Shown in pieces: positions 16,744 to 28,640 of a stretch of 64,000 nucleotides of DNA (position 1 is its first letter; each line of letters begins with the position of its first letter). The notes under the pieces were generated by a model. The model ran no database searches. It was not told the DNA's origin and was given only the letters and a program-made list of their open reading frames with translations. Position numbers and translations under genes: made by a program. This DNA comes from Haloplanus salinarum (lineage in GTDB: Archaea; Halobacteriota; Halobacteria; Halobacteriales; Haloferacaceae), in the NCBI RefSeq assembly GCF_024498175.1, contig NZ_CP101823.1, forward strand, positions 3,044,987-3,108,986, in the 5' to 3' direction.

Positions 16744-16752
16744 CAAATAACT
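16744..16752 (-). promoter_or_regulatory. TATA box of the small winged-helix gene
   Basis: AGTTATTTG on the minus strand is centred 29 bp upstream of ATG 16719. Confidence 0.5.
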
Positions 16753-16795
16753 AACGACGGACGTCGAAAGAGAGTACGACAGCGGTCGTATCGAT

Positions 16796-17380
16796 TTACA
16801 GCTCGCCTTTCGTGCTCGGCGTGTCCGACCGGCGCTCGTCGATCCGGGTCGCGTCGTCGAGCGTGCGCGCGAGCGCCTTGAACAGCGCCTCGACTTCGTG
16901 GTGGGCGTTCTCGCCCGTCACCTCGACGTGACAGGTGAGGCCGGCCGCGGTCGAGAGCGAGCGCGCGAAGTGACGCGCCATGACGCTCGTGAACTCGCCG
17001 ACCCGCTCCTCGGAGAACTCGCCGTCGAAGCGAAAGAGGGGGCGGCCGCTCACGTCGACGACGACGCTCGCCACCGCCTCGTCCAGCGGGACGCGCCGGT
17101 CGGCGAAGCGGCGGATCCCCCGTTTGTCGTCGAGTGCCTCCTCGAACGCCGCGCCGAGGACGAGGGCGACGTCCTCGACGGTGTGGTGGTCGTCGATCTC
17201 CAGGTCGCCGTCGCAGTCGACGGTGAGGTCGAACAGCCCGTGTTTGGCGAACGATTCGAGCATGTGATCGAAGAAGCCGATGCCGGTGTCGACGCGGGCG
17301 TCCCCGTCGCCGTCCACGTCGAGTGTCACCTCGATCGTCGTCTCGGTGGTTTCACGGGTCCGAGCGGCGGTGCGGTCCAT
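16796..17380 (-). CDS. hisB: Imidazoleglycerol-phosphate dehydratase
   Basis: A 194-residue enzyme of histidine synthesis that dehydrates imidazole-glycerol phosphate to imidazole-acetol phosphate. The metal-binding motifs are clear: [26 protein letters not shown], and C-terminally [13 protein letters not shown]. The length is that of the single-domain archaeal enzyme, without the bacterial phosphatase fusion. It follows hisA on the same strand after 39 bp, so the two form an operon. hisI lies 3 kb away; the other his genes are not in the window. Confidence 0.96.
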   Translation of the reverse strand: MDRTAARTRETTETTIEVTLDVDGDGDARVDTGIGFFDHMLESFAKHGLFDLTVDCDGDLEIDDHHTVEDVALVLGAAFEEALDDKRGIRRFADRRVPLDEAVASVVVDVSGRPLFRFDGEFSEERVGEFTSVMARHFARSLSTAAGLTCHVEVTGENAHHEVEALFKALARTLDDATRIDERRSDTPSTKGEL

Positions 17381-17419
17381 ACACGCCCCTCTCGGGGCGT
17401 GCCTAAGTCGGTTTTGGGC

Positions 17420-18142
17420 CTACGCGTCCATCGCCTCGGCGAGCGTGAACGCGCCCTCGTAGAGCGCGGTGCCGACGACGACCGCCGCGGCGCCCGCCTC
17501 GCGACACGCCCGCACGTCGTCGAGGGTGGCGACGCCGCCGCTGGCGATCACCGGGATCCCCACCGCGTCGGCCAGCCGCTCGATCCGCTCCGTGCGCACC
17601 CCCGACAGCTTCCCCTCGACGTCCACGTCGGTGTAGAGGATGGCGCCCGCGCCCAGCTCCTCGTACCGTCCCGCGGCCTCGACCGGATCGAGTCCCGTCC
17701 CTTCGGTCCACCCCGAGACGACCACCTCGTCGCCCTTCGCGTCGAGGCTCACCACCACGCTCCCCGGCCGCTCCTCGTCGATTTCGGCGACGATCCCCGG
17801 GCGCTCGACGGCCGCCGTCCCGAGGATCACGCGATCCACGCCCCGGTCGAGCAGGTCGGTCGCGTCCCCGACGGTGCGGATGCCGCCCCCCAGCTGGATC
17901 GGCACGTCCACCGCGTCGACGACCGCTTCGACCGCCGCCGCGTTCGCCCGCTCGCCCTCGAACGCGCCGTCGAGGTCGACGAGGTGGAGCGTGCGTGCGC
18001 CGGCGTCGACCCACCGCCGTGCCGCCTCGACGGGGTCGCCGTACCGCTTTTCGGTGCCGCGCTCCCCCTGGACCAGCTGCACCACCTCGCCGTCCTGCAT
18101 GTCCACCGCCGGGATCACCTCGAACTCCGGGAACAGCGTCAT
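17420..18142 (-). CDS. hisA: Phosphoribosylformimino-5-aminoimidazole carboxamide ribotide isomerase
   Basis: A 240-residue TIM-barrel isomerase of histidine synthesis. The N-terminal active-site strand VIPAVDMQDGEVVQLVQG, the phosphate-binding QLGGGIRTVGD and the second half SGGVATLDDV are all present, as is the second catalytic Asp in LYTDVDVEG. It opens the hisA-hisB operon. ATG 18142 is the start matching the family; sequence upstream in frame is non-conserved. It is divergent from glmM. Confidence 0.96.
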   Translation of the reverse strand: MTLFPEFEVIPAVDMQDGEVVQLVQGERGTEKRYGDPVEAARRWVDAGARTLHLVDLDGAFEGERANAAAVEAVVDAVDVPIQLGGGIRTVGDATDLLDRGVDRVILGTAAVERPGIVAEIDEERPGSVVVSLDAKGDEVVVSGWTEGTGLDPVEAAGRYEELGAGAILYTDVDVEGKLSGVRTERIERLADAVGIPVIASGGVATLDDVRACREAGAAAVVVGTALYEGAFTLAEAMDA

Positions 18143-18257
18143 GTCGCCACCGGACGTGGCGGCGGCGTAAATGCCGACCGGTCGGCGGGGCGGACGGCGC
18201 CGGCCGTCGCCCAGCGGTCGCAACGGATTTGTGGACCGGGCGTCCACCTCATCCCGA

Positions 18258-19619
18258 ATGCAACTGTTCGGCTCCAGCGGCACGCGCGGTGTGGTCGGCG
18301 AGGAGTTCACACCCGACCTCGTCAGGCGTGTCGCGAGCGCCGTGGCCACCGTCTGGGACGCCGACCGCGTCGCCGTCGCTCGCGATACCCGCCTCTCCGG
18401 GGGACCGCTCGCGGACGTGGCTGCCGGCACCCTCGCGGCCGCCGGCGCCGACGTCGACCGACTGGGGGTCGTTCCCACGCCGGGGGTCGCCTACTACTGC
18501 GCCCGCGAGGGCGTCCCCGCCGTCCACCTCACCGCCTCACACAACCCGCCGGCGTACAACGGCATCAAACTCCTCGGCGCCGACGGCACGGAACTCTCCG
18601 TCGACGGCTACGACGCCGTCGAGACCCGCGTCGACGCCGACGACGCCGTCCTCGCGTCGTGGGACGGCGTGGGGGAGGCCCGACGGATCGACGGCGTGAA
18701 CGACGACTACCGCGCGGACCTGCTTGCACACGCCGACCGCGAGGCCATCGCGGCCGCGGACCTCACCGTCGCCCTCGACCCCGGTCACGGCGCCGGATCG
18801 CTGGTCTCGCCGGCCTTCCTCCGCGAACTCGGCTGTGCCGTTCGCACCGTCAACGCCGACCCGGACGGCCACTTCCCCGGACGCGACTCCGAACCCGTCG
18901 CCGAGAACCTGGCCGCTCTCCGGCGACTCGTCCGCACGACCGACGCGGACGTGGGGATCGCTCACGACGGCGACGCCGACCGTGCCGTCTTCGTCGACGA
19001 GACGGGTACCTTCGTCGACGGCGACACCTCGCTCGCGGCGCTCGCGGCCGCGGAACTCACCGCCGGCGACGTGGTCGTCTCCGCGGTCAACGTCTCCCAG
19101 CGACTCGTCGACGCCGTGGCCGACGCCGACGCCGAACTCGACGTGACGCCCATCGGCTCGACGCACATCGTCACGCGGGTTCGCGAGCGCCGCCGCGCGG
19201 GCGACCGCGTCCCCATCGCCGGCGAGGGCAACGGCGGCGTCTTCTACCCGGAGTATCGCCTCACCCGCGACGGCGCCTACGTCGCCGCGAAGTTCCTCGA
19301 ACTGCTGGCCGACGCCGACGCGCCGGCGAGCGACGTCGTCGCCCCCTTCACCGACTATCACTTCGTCCGCGAGGACCTCACCTACGACGACGCCGCCGAG
19401 CGGGCCACCCTGCTCGACGCCGCCGAGGCGTACGCCCGCGAGGCCGACGCCGCCCTCGAGACGACCGACGGCTACCGCCTCGACTACGGCGACGCGTGGG
19501 TGCTCGTCCGCCCCAGCGGCACCGAACCGAAGGTCCGCATCTACGCCGAGGCCGGCGACGCCGACCGGGCGGCGGCGCTCGCGACCGACCTGCGTCGCCA
19601 CCTCGACGCGGCGCGCTAG
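18258..19619 (+). CDS. glmM: Phosphoglucosamine mutase
   Basis: A 453-residue alpha-D-phosphohexomutase. The phosphoserine loop TASHNPP has its active Ser at residue 94, the metal-binding DGDADR is at 237-242, a sugar-binding GEGNGG loop follows, and the C-terminal phosphate site is RPSGTEPKVRIY. Archaeal relatives convert glucosamine-6-phosphate to the 1-phosphate for UDP-GlcNAc and glycan synthesis; some also act on glucose or mannose phosphates, so specificity is inferred. ATG 18258 gives the standard LFGSSGTRG start. Its stop overlaps that of the convergent gene at 19616. Confidence 0.88.
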   Translation: MQLFGSSGTRGVVGEEFTPDLVRRVASAVATVWDADRVAVARDTRLSGGPLADVAAGTLAAAGADVDRLGVVPTPGVAYYCAREGVPAVHLTASHNPPAYNGIKLLGADGTELSVDGYDAVETRVDADDAVLASWDGVGEARRIDGVNDDYRADLLAHADREAIAAADLTVALDPGHGAGSLVSPAFLRELGCAVRTVNADPDGHFPGRDSEPVAENLAALRRLVRTTDADVGIAHDGDADRAVFVDETGTFVDGDTSLAALAAAELTAGDVVVSAVNVSQRLVDAVADADAELDVTPIGSTHIVTRVRERRRAGDRVPIAGEGNGGVFYPEYRLTRDGAYVAAKFLELLADADAPASDVVAPFTDYHFVREDLTYDDAAERATLLDAAEAYAREADAALETTDGYRLDYGDAWVLVRPSGTEPKVRIYAEAGDADRAAALATDLRRHLDAAR

Positions 19620-20755
19620 CCGTCCGTCTCGGTCTCCGCGAGCGCCGCCTCGATCCGGTCGCGTTCCTCGCGGGCGGCCGTCAACTCCTCCTCGACGGCC
19701 CCCTGTTCCAGCCGCTCGCGCTCCCGTTCGTCCAGTTCGTCGCGGGCGAGCGCCGACTCACGGAGGCGGTCGTAGTCGATCCGGCCGGGCAGGTCACGGA
19801 GGCGTCGCGCCGCGGCGACGACCGACTCGGGGGCGAAGCGGGCGACGACCGAGACGAGTTCCGAAGCCCGGTACCGCAGTGACTCGGCGTCCGGCGGCGG
19901 CCACGACACCGTCAGCGGGTCGGCGTCGAGGCGTTCGAGGTAGGTCCGGTGGGTGCCGACCCGCGTCCGCAGGGCCGCGGGGTCCTCGACGTAGTGTGAG
20001 AGCTTCGAGTTCGAGTAGTCCGCGTACTCCAGGAGCGTCGGGATGGACTCCTCGCCCGCGGGCGCCTCCATCACGTACGATCGAAGGTCCGGCGGCGTTT
20101 CGGGGAGAGCCGCGAGCGGGTAGGCCCGGCTCGCCTCGACGACGCTGAACACCTCGCGGGCGCTCGCCTCGCGCCGGAACTCGGCCCAGGCCCCGCGTAC
20201 CGCGTCGTTGTACTCCTCGACCGGGTCGCGCAGGCGCTCGACCGGCGCGTCGAGGTCAGCCTCGCCCAACCGCCGCAGGCGCTCCAGCGAGTCGATCCGC
20301 TCCCCCAGATCACGGAGGCGTCGCCGGGCGTCCCGGCGGGCCGCCTCGAAGTCCGCCCGGGCCTCCTCCCGCGCTTCGAGCAGGCCGGCGAGCTCTGCTG
20401 CGGGCGCCAGCTCCGCCCGTGCCCGCTCGAAGTCGTCCTCGCCGAGGCGCCGCTGGTCGAGCAGGTCGTTCGCCGCCTCGAAGGCCGACCGCGCCGGCAG
20501 GTCGTCGTCGAGCCCTTCGGTCAACTGGACGAACGCCTCCTGGAACTCGACGAACGCCGCGAAGTCGCCGGTGCCGGTCGCCCGACCCTCGTACCGGTCG
20601 AGCAGCCCCGTCGCCTCGCGGTGGGCCTCCCGGACCGTCCGGAGTCGCTCCTCGCCGTGGTCCGCGACGGCCGCCCGGGCGTCGTCGAGTTTCGCTCGGG
20701 CCGCCCGCAGGGTGGCGGCCGCGTCCTCGCCCTCGTCCGCGCCCTCCCCGCTCAT
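19616..20755 (-). CDS. Coiled-coil protein of unknown function, coupled to hisI
   Basis: A 379-residue, highly charged, mostly helical protein with Ala, Arg, Glu and Asp runs that suggest long coiled coils at about residues 10-60, 90-180 and 330-379. The middle ([19 protein letters not shown] and [17 protein letters not shown]) looks globular and is the most conserved-looking part. It has no signal or membrane segment. Its ATG overlaps the hisI stop by 4 bp (ATGA), so it is translated with hisI, although nothing in it suggests a histidine-pathway activity. It may belong to a haloarchaea-specific family. Confidence 0.7.
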   Translation of the reverse strand: MSGEGADEGEDAAATLRAARAKLDDARAAVADHGEERLRTVREAHREATGLLDRYEGRATGTGDFAAFVEFQEAFVQLTEGLDDDLPARSAFEAANDLLDQRRLGEDDFERARAELAPAAELAGLLEAREEARADFEAARRDARRRLRDLGERIDSLERLRRLGEADLDAPVERLRDPVEEYNDAVRGAWAEFRREASAREVFSVVEASRAYPLAALPETPPDLRSYVMEAPAGEESIPTLLEYADYSNSKLSHYVEDPAALRTRVGTHRTYLERLDADPLTVSWPPPDAESLRYRASELVSVVARFAPESVVAAARRLRDLPGRIDYDRLRESALARDELDERERERLEQGAVEEELTAAREERDRIEAALAETETDG

Positions 20756-21138
20756 CCGTCGTCGTAGACGTCGTCGGGGTCGAAGACCCGCTCGCCGACC
20801 GTCTCGCCCTCGACGGTCCGGTGGAAACAGGAGCGGTGGCCGGTGTGACAGGCGCCACCCTCTTGGTCGACCAGATAGAGCAGGGCGTCGGCGTCACAGT
20901 CGACCCGCACCTCCTCGACGCGCTGGACGTGCCCGCTGGTCGCTCCCTTCTCCCAGAGTTCGTCCCGGCTCCGGGAGTAGTAGTGTGCCCGTCCCGTCTC
21001 GCGGGTGCGTTCGAGCGCCGTCGGCGAGACGTACGCGAGCATCAACACCTCGCCCGAGTCGGCGTCCTGTGCGACGGCCGGGACGAGGCCGTCGGCTCCG
21101 AAATCAACGTCCACGTCGACGTCGGCGTCGGCGGTCAT
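20752..21138 (-). CDS. hisI: Phosphoribosyl-AMP cyclohydrolase
   Basis: A 128-residue single-domain enzyme that opens the adenine ring of phosphoribosyl-AMP in histidine synthesis. Signatures are [35 protein letters not shown], the metal ligands in [18 protein letters not shown] and the Cys pair in [11 protein letters not shown]. There is no HisE fusion. The start is ATG 21138; the open frame upstream lacks family residues. It overlaps the downstream coiled-coil gene by 4 bp. Confidence 0.95.
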   Translation of the reverse strand: MTADADVDVDVDFGADGLVPAVAQDADSGEVLMLAYVSPTALERTRETGRAHYYSRSRDELWEKGATSGHVQRVEEVRVDCDADALLYLVDQEGGACHTGHRSCFHRTVEGETVGERVFDPDDVYDDG

Positions 21139-21178
21139 GCCCGTCCCTGGGTGCCTCCCCCCGATAGGTCTTGTGTCG

Positions 21179-22180
21179 TCACACGACGCCGAGGGCGCCG
21201 AGCAGGCCGAAGAGGACGTCACCGTAGGTCAGGGCGAGACAGAGCCCCAGAAAGAGCGGGACGATGAAGGGGACGCCGGGCGAGATCCACACCGAGTCGC
21301 GGGTCGTCACCACCCGCAACCCCTCCCGGAGCGTCTCGGGGGTCGTCCCGTAGGCGCTCCCCTCTATCTCGTCGAGGAAGCGCTCGGCCGCCCACGGGTC
21401 GTCATGGTCGGCGTCCGGAGCGGTGTCGCCCTCGCCCGTGCTCCCCGCCGACGTCGGTCGCTCGGCGGCTGTCACATCGGCGTCGACCGCCCCGTCCGTC
21501 GGCTCGAACGTCTCCCCGACGCGTTCGGGGTCGCGGTGGGCTGCCGGCGCCGCCCGGAGCGCGTCCAGCGTGGTGCCCCGCCACCGAAGGTACATCCGCA
21601 GCGCGTCGAGGTCGAGGCCTCCCCGCGTGAACCCCTCGGTCGTCTCGAACAGGCGGCCGTGCTCCGCCGGGAGCGCGGACACCTCGGTCCGGCGGCCGAG
21701 GAACATGACGGTCCCCCGGTCGCCCCGCAGGCCGTTGCGGACGCCGAGGTAGACGGGGTAGGCCAGGCCGACCAGCACCGCGTTCGTCAGGATCGTCATC
21801 GAGAAGACGCCGACGTCCGTGACCACCGCGGGGTAAGCGCCGCTGGCGAGGTAGAAGACCGGGTATGTCGGAAAGAGGACGGCGAGGGTCATCATCGCCT
21901 TGGCGTCGGCGCCGCCGAACCCCCCGATCCACCAGAGACCGTAGGCGAGGGGGACGACGACGAGGAGGCTGATCCCCACCCGGACCAGAAAGAGGCGGTC
22001 GTCGACGCCCGCGACCGGGAGGTGGCCGAGCGCGTCCCACGCGAGCGTCAGGAGGCCGACCACGAGCAACGGATACCAGAGCCAGTTCGGGAGGCGACGG
22101 GTACGCACGTCGCGCCAGGCCGCCCACCCGAGCGCCGGCACCGCGATCAACCGCAGCAGGTCCGTCGTCGCCGCGAGCAT
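21179..22180 (-). CDS. pibD: Archaeal prepilin/prearchaellin peptidase (A24 family)
   Basis: A 333-residue polytopic membrane protease. The two catalytic aspartates of the A24 family are visible, one in [14 protein letters not shown] after the first helix and one in [12 protein letters not shown]. Five or six membrane helices fill the first 150 residues. A hydrophilic acidic domain of about 130 residues follows, then a last hydrophobic pair at the C-terminus, a haloarchaeal layout. The enzyme cleaves class III signal peptides of pilins and archaellins inside the membrane. No pilin gene is in this window. Confidence 0.88.
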   Translation of the reverse strand: MLAATTDLLRLIAVPALGWAAWRDVRTRRLPNWLWYPLLVVGLLTLAWDALGHLPVAGVDDRLFLVRVGISLLVVVPLAYGLWWIGGFGGADAKAMMTLAVLFPTYPVFYLASGAYPAVVTDVGVFSMTILTNAVLVGLAYPVYLGVRNGLRGDRGTVMFLGRRTEVSALPAEHGRLFETTEGFTRGGLDLDALRMYLRWRGTTLDALRAAPAAHRDPERVGETFEPTDGAVDADVTAAERPTSAGSTGEGDTAPDADHDDPWAAERFLDEIEGSAYGTTPETLREGLRVVTTRDSVWISPGVPFIVPLFLGLCLALTYGDVLFGLLGALGVV

Positions 22181-22300
22181 TACCGAACCCCGAGGCGCGG
22201 GGGAATTAGTGTTTTCGACGGCGCCGCCGCTACCGGGCGTGAAAGAATGGAGGAATCGGAACCGTGCGACCTCGTACGGACTGACGTCCGACAGGCCGTC

Positions 22301-22690
22301 TCAGATGACGCGGTTCTGCAGGTAGTCGAGGTGCTTGGCGTTGTAGACCAGCTTCACCTCGTCGGCCGCCGGGCTACCGATGCAGGTCAGCCGGACGTCC
22401 TTCTCTTCGACTTCCTCGTCGGAGAGGATCTGCTGCATGTCCATGTCGAGGTCGCCCTCCTGGACGATGGCCGCACAGTTCGCACAGGCGCCGGCACGGC
22501 ACGAGAAGGGCCAGTCGTAGCCTTGCGCCTCGGCGGCTTCGAGGACGTACTCGCCCTCGTTGACTTCGAGGGAGCCGTAGTCGACGTCCTCGAGGTCGGC
22601 GTCGGCGGCCTTCTCGAAGAGGTCGTCGTCGTCCATTTCCCAGCCGTGATCGTCCATTACTTCGTAATTGAGGTATTCTACCGTGGGCAT
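22301..22690 (-). CDS. fer: [2Fe-2S] ferredoxin, halophilic plant type
   Basis: A 129-residue ferredoxin almost identical in pattern to the characterised Halobacterium and Haloarcula ferredoxins: it starts [10 protein letters not shown], has the acidic insertion [14 protein letters not shown], the cluster ligands CRAGACANC plus a later C in [11 protein letters not shown], and ends [10 protein letters not shown]. It serves as electron acceptor for 2-oxoacid:ferredoxin oxidoreductases. ATG 22690 reproduces the known N-terminus; a second ATG 27 bp upstream would add nine atypical residues. A small hairpin (CGGAC-GTCA-GTCCG) lies just downstream. Confidence 0.97.
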   Translation of the reverse strand: MPTVEYLNYEVMDDHGWEMDDDDLFEKAADADLEDVDYGSLEVNEGEYVLEAAEAQGYDWPFSCRAGACANCAAIVQEGDLDMDMQQILSDEEVEEKDVRLTCIGSPAADEVKLVYNAKHLDYLQNRVI

Positions 22691-22852
22691 CAAGCGATAG
22701 TTGAGTGGCCACCCCATTAGACTTTGCTGTTCGGCAAAGCGTCGCCGCGTCGTCGTCGACGAACGTGTTCGATTTCGCGGACGTCGCTACCTTCGACCCG
22801 AGTATTGACAGGTGGGATATGTGACGGATCGCCGAGAACACGGCGCCGACGG

Positions 22853-22937
22853 CCCGGTCGTCCGTAACGACTACCGGTTGAACGAGCGGCCGACGATCCG
22901 GGGAGTACACGCCCCCGGTCGTTCCGCCACGTAACGA

Positions 22938-22946
<9 letters not shown>
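22853..22946. repeat. Direct repeat including the 3' end of lpdA
   Basis: A 17-bp sequence, CGTAACGACTACCGGTT, occurs at 22863-22879 and again at 22930-22946, 67 bp apart. Each is preceded on its left by a CCCGGTCGT motif. The right copy contains the last codons and the stop of lpdA. The left copy lies in the non-coding stretch before the ferredoxin gene and looks like a leftover of a local duplication. Confidence 0.6.
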
Positions 22947-24362
<1,416 letters not shown>

Positions 24363-24390
24363 CGTTGGTCACACTCGGGACGCGCCCGAC

Positions 24391-24398
24391 CATAAAGG
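24391..24398 (-). promoter_or_regulatory. TATA box of lpdA
   Basis: GCCTTTATG-type box on the minus strand centred about 32 bp before ATG 24362, inside the short glyA-lpdA gap. Confidence 0.55.
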
Positions 24399-24412
24399 CG
24401 GGCGACGGCGGC

Positions 24413-25666
24413 CTACTCGTAGACCGGGAACTCGGCACAGAGCCGGTCGACCTCGTCTCGCACCTCGCTCGCCACGTCCGGGTCGTCCGGGTGGTTCAAC
24501 CGCTCGACGATGAGTTCGCCCACCGTCTCCATCGCCGCCTCGTCGAAGCCGCGGGTGGTGAGCGCCGGCGTTCCCACCCGGATGCCGCTGGTGACGAAGG
24601 GCGACCGCGTCTCGCCCGGCACCGTGTTCTTGTTGACCGTGATTCCCACGTCGTCGAGGGCGTCCTCGGCGTCCTCGCCGGTCAGGTCGGGGTGGGAGTC
24701 CCGCAGGTCCAGGAGGAGCAGGTGCTTGTCCGTGCCGCCCGAGACGGGCGTGATCCCCGCCGACCGGAACACGTCGGCGAGCGTCTTCGCGTTCGCGACG
24801 ACCCGCTCGGCGTACTCGGTGAACGCGGGGTCGAGCGCCTCGCCGAAGCCCACCGCCTTGCCCGCGATGTTGTGCATCAGCGGCCCGCCCTGTCCGCCGG
24901 GGAAGATGGCCTTGTCCACCGCCTCGGCGTGTTCCTCGGTCGTCATGATCATCCCGCCGCGGCCGGCGCGGATGGTCTTGTGCGTGCTGCCGGTGACGAA
25001 GTCGGCGTCCCCGACGGGGTTGACGTGGACGCCTGCCGCCACCAACCCGGTGACGTGGGCGATGTCGGCGAGGTGGTCGGCCCCGACGTCGTCGGCGATG
25101 GCGCCGAGCCGCTCGAAGTCGAACTCGCGGGGGTACGCCGAGGACCCGCTGACGATCATGTCCGGGTCGAAATCGGCGGCCTGTGCCGCCACCTCGTCGT
25201 AGTCGATGTAGCCCGTATCCGGGTCGACGCCGTACTGTTCGACCTCGTAGAGCTGTCCGGAGAAGTTGACGTGGTGGCCGTGGCTGAGGTGGCCGCCGTG
25301 GTTCAAATCGAGCGAGAGGATGCGGTCGCCCGGCTCCAGGGCCGCGAAGTAGACGCCCATGTTCGCCTGCGTCCCGCTGTGGGGCTGGACGTTGACGTGT
25401 TCGGCGCCGTAGAGCTCTTTCGCCCGCTCGATGGCGAGGTTCTCGACGGTGTCCATGTGCTCGCAGCCGCCGTAGTACCGTTCCCCGGGGTAGCCCTCCG
25501 CGTACTTGTTCGTCATGACGCTCCCCTGGGCCTCCATCACCGCCTCGGAGACGTGGTTCTCCGACGCGATCATCTCGAGGTTGCTCTCCTGTCTGCGCTC
25601 CTCGCCGGCGATGGCCTCCGCGACCGCCGGGTCGGTCTCCCGCAGGTGCGAGTGGTTCGCTGTCAC
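24413..25666 (-). CDS. glyA: Serine hydroxymethyltransferase
   Basis: A PLP enzyme of about 417 residues that interconverts serine and glycine with a one-carbon carrier. The signature [11 protein letters not shown] and the PLP lysine in [12 protein letters not shown] are clear, as are [11 protein letters not shown] and [10 protein letters not shown]. The frame opens with GTG at 25678. The TATA element at 25688-25696 fits a leaderless start at the GTG at 25666 better, giving the usual short N-terminus [12 protein letters not shown]. It neighbours gcvPB, so serine-glycine-C1 genes are clustered. Confidence 0.94.
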   Translation of the reverse strand: MTANHSHLRETDPAVAEAIAGEERRQESNLEMIASENHVSEAVMEAQGSVMTNKYAEGYPGERYYGGCEHMDTVENLAIERAKELYGAEHVNVQPHSGTQANMGVYFAALEPGDRILSLDLNHGGHLSHGHHVNFSGQLYEVEQYGVDPDTGYIDYDEVAAQAADFDPDMIVSGSSAYPREFDFERLGAIADDVGADHLADIAHVTGLVAAGVHVNPVGDADFVTGSTHKTIRAGRGGMIMTTEEHAEAVDKAIFPGGQGGPLMHNIAGKAVGFGEALDPAFTEYAERVVANAKTLADVFRSAGITPVSGGTDKHLLLLDLRDSHPDLTGEDAEDALDDVGITVNKNTVPGETRSPFVTSGIRVGTPALTTRGFDEAAMETVGELIVERLNHPDDPDVASEVRDEVDRLCAEFPVYE

Positions 25667-25687
25667 GGCGTAAACCACGGAAAACAG

Positions 25688-25696
25688 GGAAATAAG
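25688..25696 (-). promoter_or_regulatory. TATA box of glyA
   Basis: CTTATTTCC on the minus strand is centred 26 bp before the GTG at 25666. It is the reason to prefer that start over the GTG at 25678. Confidence 0.55.
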
Positions 25697-25734
25697 TAGC
25701 GTGGTCCGTCACAAACTTTCCCGCGGGTCCCGCC

Positions 25735-27204
25735 CTATTCCAGCGCGTGCCACGACAGCCGCGGGTTCCGGGCCGCGTCCGCCTGGTCGATCCGGCGGGC
25801 GGTCGTCTCCGTCGGCGTCGCCGCCAGGTCCTCGGGATCCGTCGCCGCGACGGCGTCGAACGCCGCCGCCAGGTCGTCCAGTCGCGCCTTCGACTCCGTC
25901 TCCGTCGGCTCCGTCATCAGCGCCTCGTCGACGATTTCGGGCCACTTCGTCGTCGGCGGATGGACGCCCTGATCGAGCATCGCCTTCGCCACGTCCGCGG
26001 CGTCCTCGTCAGCGCTCGCGACGAACTCGTGGTGGAACGGGCCGTAGGGCACCTCGTACTCGATCCGCTCGGCGAGGTAGTTGGCGTTCAGGACCGCCGT
26101 CTCGCTGATCCGCTCCAGCCCCGCGTCCCCGTGCCGGAGGATGTAGGCGTACGCCTTCACGAGCACCAGCCAGTTGCCCGTGAACTCGTGGACCCGGCCG
26201 ATGCTGTGTTCGGGTTCGTAGGCCTCGTAGTCGCCGTCGACTTCCCGCACCTGTGGCGTGGGGAGGAAGGGGGCGAGGTCGGCGTTCACGCCGATGGGTC
26301 CCTGCCCCGGCCCGCCGCCCCCGTGGGGCGTCGCGAACGTCTTGTGCAGGTTGAAATGCATGATGTCGAAGCCCATGTCGCCGGGACGGGCCTTCCCGAG
26401 CAGGGAGTTGAGGTTCGCGCCGTCGTAGTAGAGCAGACCGCCCGCGTCGTGGACGATCTCCGCGATCTCGGCGATGTCGCGCTCGAACAGCCCCAGCGTG
26501 TTGGGGTTGGTGAGCATCAGCAGCGCCGTCTCCTCGCCCGCGGCCGCCTCCAGGGCCGAGACCTCGACCCGGCCGTCCTCGTTGGACGGCAGTTCCACCA
26601 CGTCGTAACCGGCCATCGCCGCGCTCGCGAAGTTGGTCCCGTGAGCCGACTCGGGGACGATCACCTCGCTTCGCTCGCCCTCGCCGTTGGCCTCGTGGTA
26701 GGCCTTTGCCACCTGGATGCCCGTGAACTCGCCGGCCGCGCCCGCCGGCGGCTGGAGCGTCACCGCGTCCATCCCGCCGACCGTCGCCAGCGTCTCCTGC
26801 AGTTCGTACAGCAGGCGCAGGATCCCTTGCTTGTCGTCGTCGCTACGCAGGGGGTGGACCCGGTTGCCCGGGTGGGCCGCCACGTCCTCCGTGAACGCGG
26901 GGTTGTACTTCATCGTACACGACCCCAGCGGGATGGGCCCGGAGTCGATGCCGTAGTTCATCTGCGAGAGCCGGGTGTAGTGGCGCGTCACCTCCGGTTC
27001 CGCGAGGTCCGGCAGCGTCAACTCGTCCCGCGTCAGGTCGTCCGGCAGCGACGACTCGACGGCGACCGTGTCGGTACTCTTCTCGTTCAACAGCGGTTCG
27101 TACCGGTCGCCGTCGTACCACCGCGCCTGCTGGTGGGGGGCCTCGCTCTCCCCGTCGGCGTCGTCGGCCGCTCCCTCGGGACGTTCGTGCTGTTCTTGGC
27201 TCAT
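25735..27204 (-). CDS. gcvPB: Glycine dehydrogenase (decarboxylating) subunit 2
   Basis: A 489-residue subunit of the glycine cleavage P-protein that carries the PLP lysine in [16 protein letters not shown]. Other P-protein blocks are visible: [22 protein letters not shown], and [13 protein letters not shown]. With gcvPA it forms the P-protein that decarboxylates glycine and loads the lipoyl arm of GcvH. ATG 27204 overlaps the gcvPA stop by 4 bp. gcvT and gcvH are not in the window. The N-terminal 25 residues are an acidic extension. Confidence 0.96.
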   Translation of the reverse strand: MSQEQHERPEGAADDADGESEAPHQQARWYDGDRYEPLLNEKSTDTVAVESSLPDDLTRDELTLPDLAEPEVTRHYTRLSQMNYGIDSGPIPLGSCTMKYNPAFTEDVAAHPGNRVHPLRSDDDKQGILRLLYELQETLATVGGMDAVTLQPPAGAAGEFTGIQVAKAYHEANGEGERSEVIVPESAHGTNFASAAMAGYDVVELPSNEDGRVEVSALEAAAGEETALLMLTNPNTLGLFERDIAEIAEIVHDAGGLLYYDGANLNSLLGKARPGDMGFDIMHFNLHKTFATPHGGGGPGQGPIGVNADLAPFLPTPQVREVDGDYEAYEPEHSIGRVHEFTGNWLVLVKAYAYILRHGDAGLERISETAVLNANYLAERIEYEVPYGPFHHEFVASADEDAADVAKAMLDQGVHPPTTKWPEIVDEALMTEPTETESKARLDDLAAAFDAVAATDPEDLAATPTETTARRIDQADAARNPRLSWHALE

Positions 27205-28529
27205 GCGCCACCCCCGTAGCCCGCGAGTGCGTCGAGCAGGTCGTCCACCCGGTCGCGGTTGGCGTCGGTCACACAGACCGCCAGCCGTTCCTCGCCCGCG
27301 TCCTCGACGGTCCGGACGGCCAGCCCCGCGTGCCGGCAGTGATCGACCACGTCCGCCGCCGGCGCCGCCGTGTCGACCAGCGCCTCCCGGAAGTGGTGGC
27401 CGTCGTAGACCGGCGCCTCGAACCCGTCGAGGGCGTCGATCCGCTCGCAGGCCTCCGCGACCCCCGTCACGGACTCCTCGGCGAGGTCGACCAGGCCGTC
27501 GGGGCCGAGCCACGCCGCGTGGATGGCCGCCCGGAGCGCCAGCCACGCCTGGTTGGTGCAGATGTTCGAGGTGGCCCGCTCCCGCCGGATGTGCTGTTCG
27601 CGGGTCTGGAGGGTCAGCGTGTACGCCCGGTTGCCCGCCGTGTCCTCGCCCGCGCCGACGAGACGGCCCGGCACCTGCCGGAGGAAGTCCTCGCGACACG
27701 CGAACAGGCCGAGTCCCATGCCGTAGGTCGTCGGCAGGCCGAGGACGCCAGCGTCGCCGACCACCACGTCGGCGCCGTACGCCGCCGGCGGTTCGAGGAG
27801 CGCGAGGGCGACCGCGTCCGAGCCCACACAGAACAGCGCGTCGTTGTCGTCGGCGAGGTCACCGACGGCGGCCAGGTCCGGTTCGAGGACGCCCCGTGCG
27901 TTCGGCGTCGCGGCGTACACCATCGAGGTGTCCCCGTCGATCCGCTCCGCGAGGCCGTCCACGTCGACCGTTCCCCCGCTCGTCGGGTAGGATTCGACCG
28001 TGATCCCCGGGCCGTCGGTGTAGTTCTCCAGCACCGACCGAACCCGGTCGGGCAGATCCGCGGGCACCAGCACCGTGTCGCCGTCCGTCGCCCGGACGCG
28101 GTCGGCGAGCAACACCGCCTCGCCGAGCGCCGTCGAGCGGTCGTACATCGAACAGTTGGCGACGCCGAGGCCCGTCAACTCGACGACGAGCGACTGGAAC
28201 TCGAAGAGCGCCTGCAGGAAGCCCTGGGTGACCTCGGGCTGGTACTGGGTGTAACTGGTCAGGAACTCCCCCCGGAGGGAGAGGTGATCGACCACCGACG
28301 GGACGTAGTGTTCGTAATGTCCACCGCCGAGGAACTCGGTGAGGTCGGCCGACTCCTCGAGGATCCCCTCGACGGCCGCCCGCGTCTCCCGCTCCGAGTG
28401 TGCTTCGATCCCGTAGTCGCCGTCGAACCGGACGGGGTCGGGGATGTCGAACAGTTCGTCGGGATCGGATACCCCGACCGCGTCGAGCATCTCCGACCGC
28501 TCCGCCTCGGAGTGAGTCACGTACGGCAT
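27201..28529 (-). CDS. gcvPA: Glycine dehydrogenase (decarboxylating) subunit 1
   Basis: A 442-residue partner of GcvPB in the two-subunit P-protein. Conserved stretches are [50 protein letters not shown] and [18 protein letters not shown] 28529 has a strong TATA box 27-34 bp upstream, making it the first gene of the gcvPA-gcvPB operon. In many haloarchaea gcvT and gcvH precede it; here the upstream neighbour is the threonine ammonia-lyase gene. Confidence 0.96.
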   Translation of the reverse strand: MPYVTHSEAERSEMLDAVGVSDPDELFDIPDPVRFDGDYGIEAHSERETRAAVEGILEESADLTEFLGGGHYEHYVPSVVDHLSLRGEFLTSYTQYQPEVTQGFLQALFEFQSLVVELTGLGVANCSMYDRSTALGEAVLLADRVRATDGDTVLVPADLPDRVRSVLENYTDGPGITVESYPTSGGTVDVDGLAERIDGDTSMVYAATPNARGVLEPDLAAVGDLADDNDALFCVGSDAVALALLEPPAAYGADVVVGDAGVLGLPTTYGMGLGLFACREDFLRQVPGRLVGAGEDTAGNRAYTLTLQTREQHIRRERATSNICTNQAWLALRAAIHAAWLGPDGLVDLAEESVTGVAEACERIDALDGFEAPVYDGHHFREALVDTAAPAADVVDHCRHAGLAVRTVEDAGEERLAVCVTDANRDRVDDLLDALAGYGGGA

Positions 28530-28555
28530 GGTACTCGTTCTCGGAACGCTCGACG

Positions 28556-28563
28556 TATATATT
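28556..28563 (-). promoter_or_regulatory. TATA box of the gcvPA-gcvPB operon
   Basis: AATATATA on the minus strand lies 27-34 bp before ATG 28529, one of the clearest TATA boxes in the window. Confidence 0.7.
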
Positions 28564-28640
28564 CGGCGCTGTGAGCCGTTTTCCCGGGTCTATCATGTGG
28601 GTTCCCGGCACCGGTCGGGGGCCGACGGGAGCTTCGTCGC

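Noticed and set aside
16898-19882. A 994-codon open frame on the plus strand.
   Set aside because: It runs antisense to hisB and hisA and through glmM in another frame. It has runs of Arg and low-complexity sequence, as GC-rich DNA gives on shadow strands.
22722-22739. Hairpin CTTTGC-TGTTCG-GCAAAG upstream of ferredoxin.
   Set aside because: The stem is only 6 bp, and there is no sign of a conserved switch or iron-responsive motif. It is too weak to call a riboswitch.
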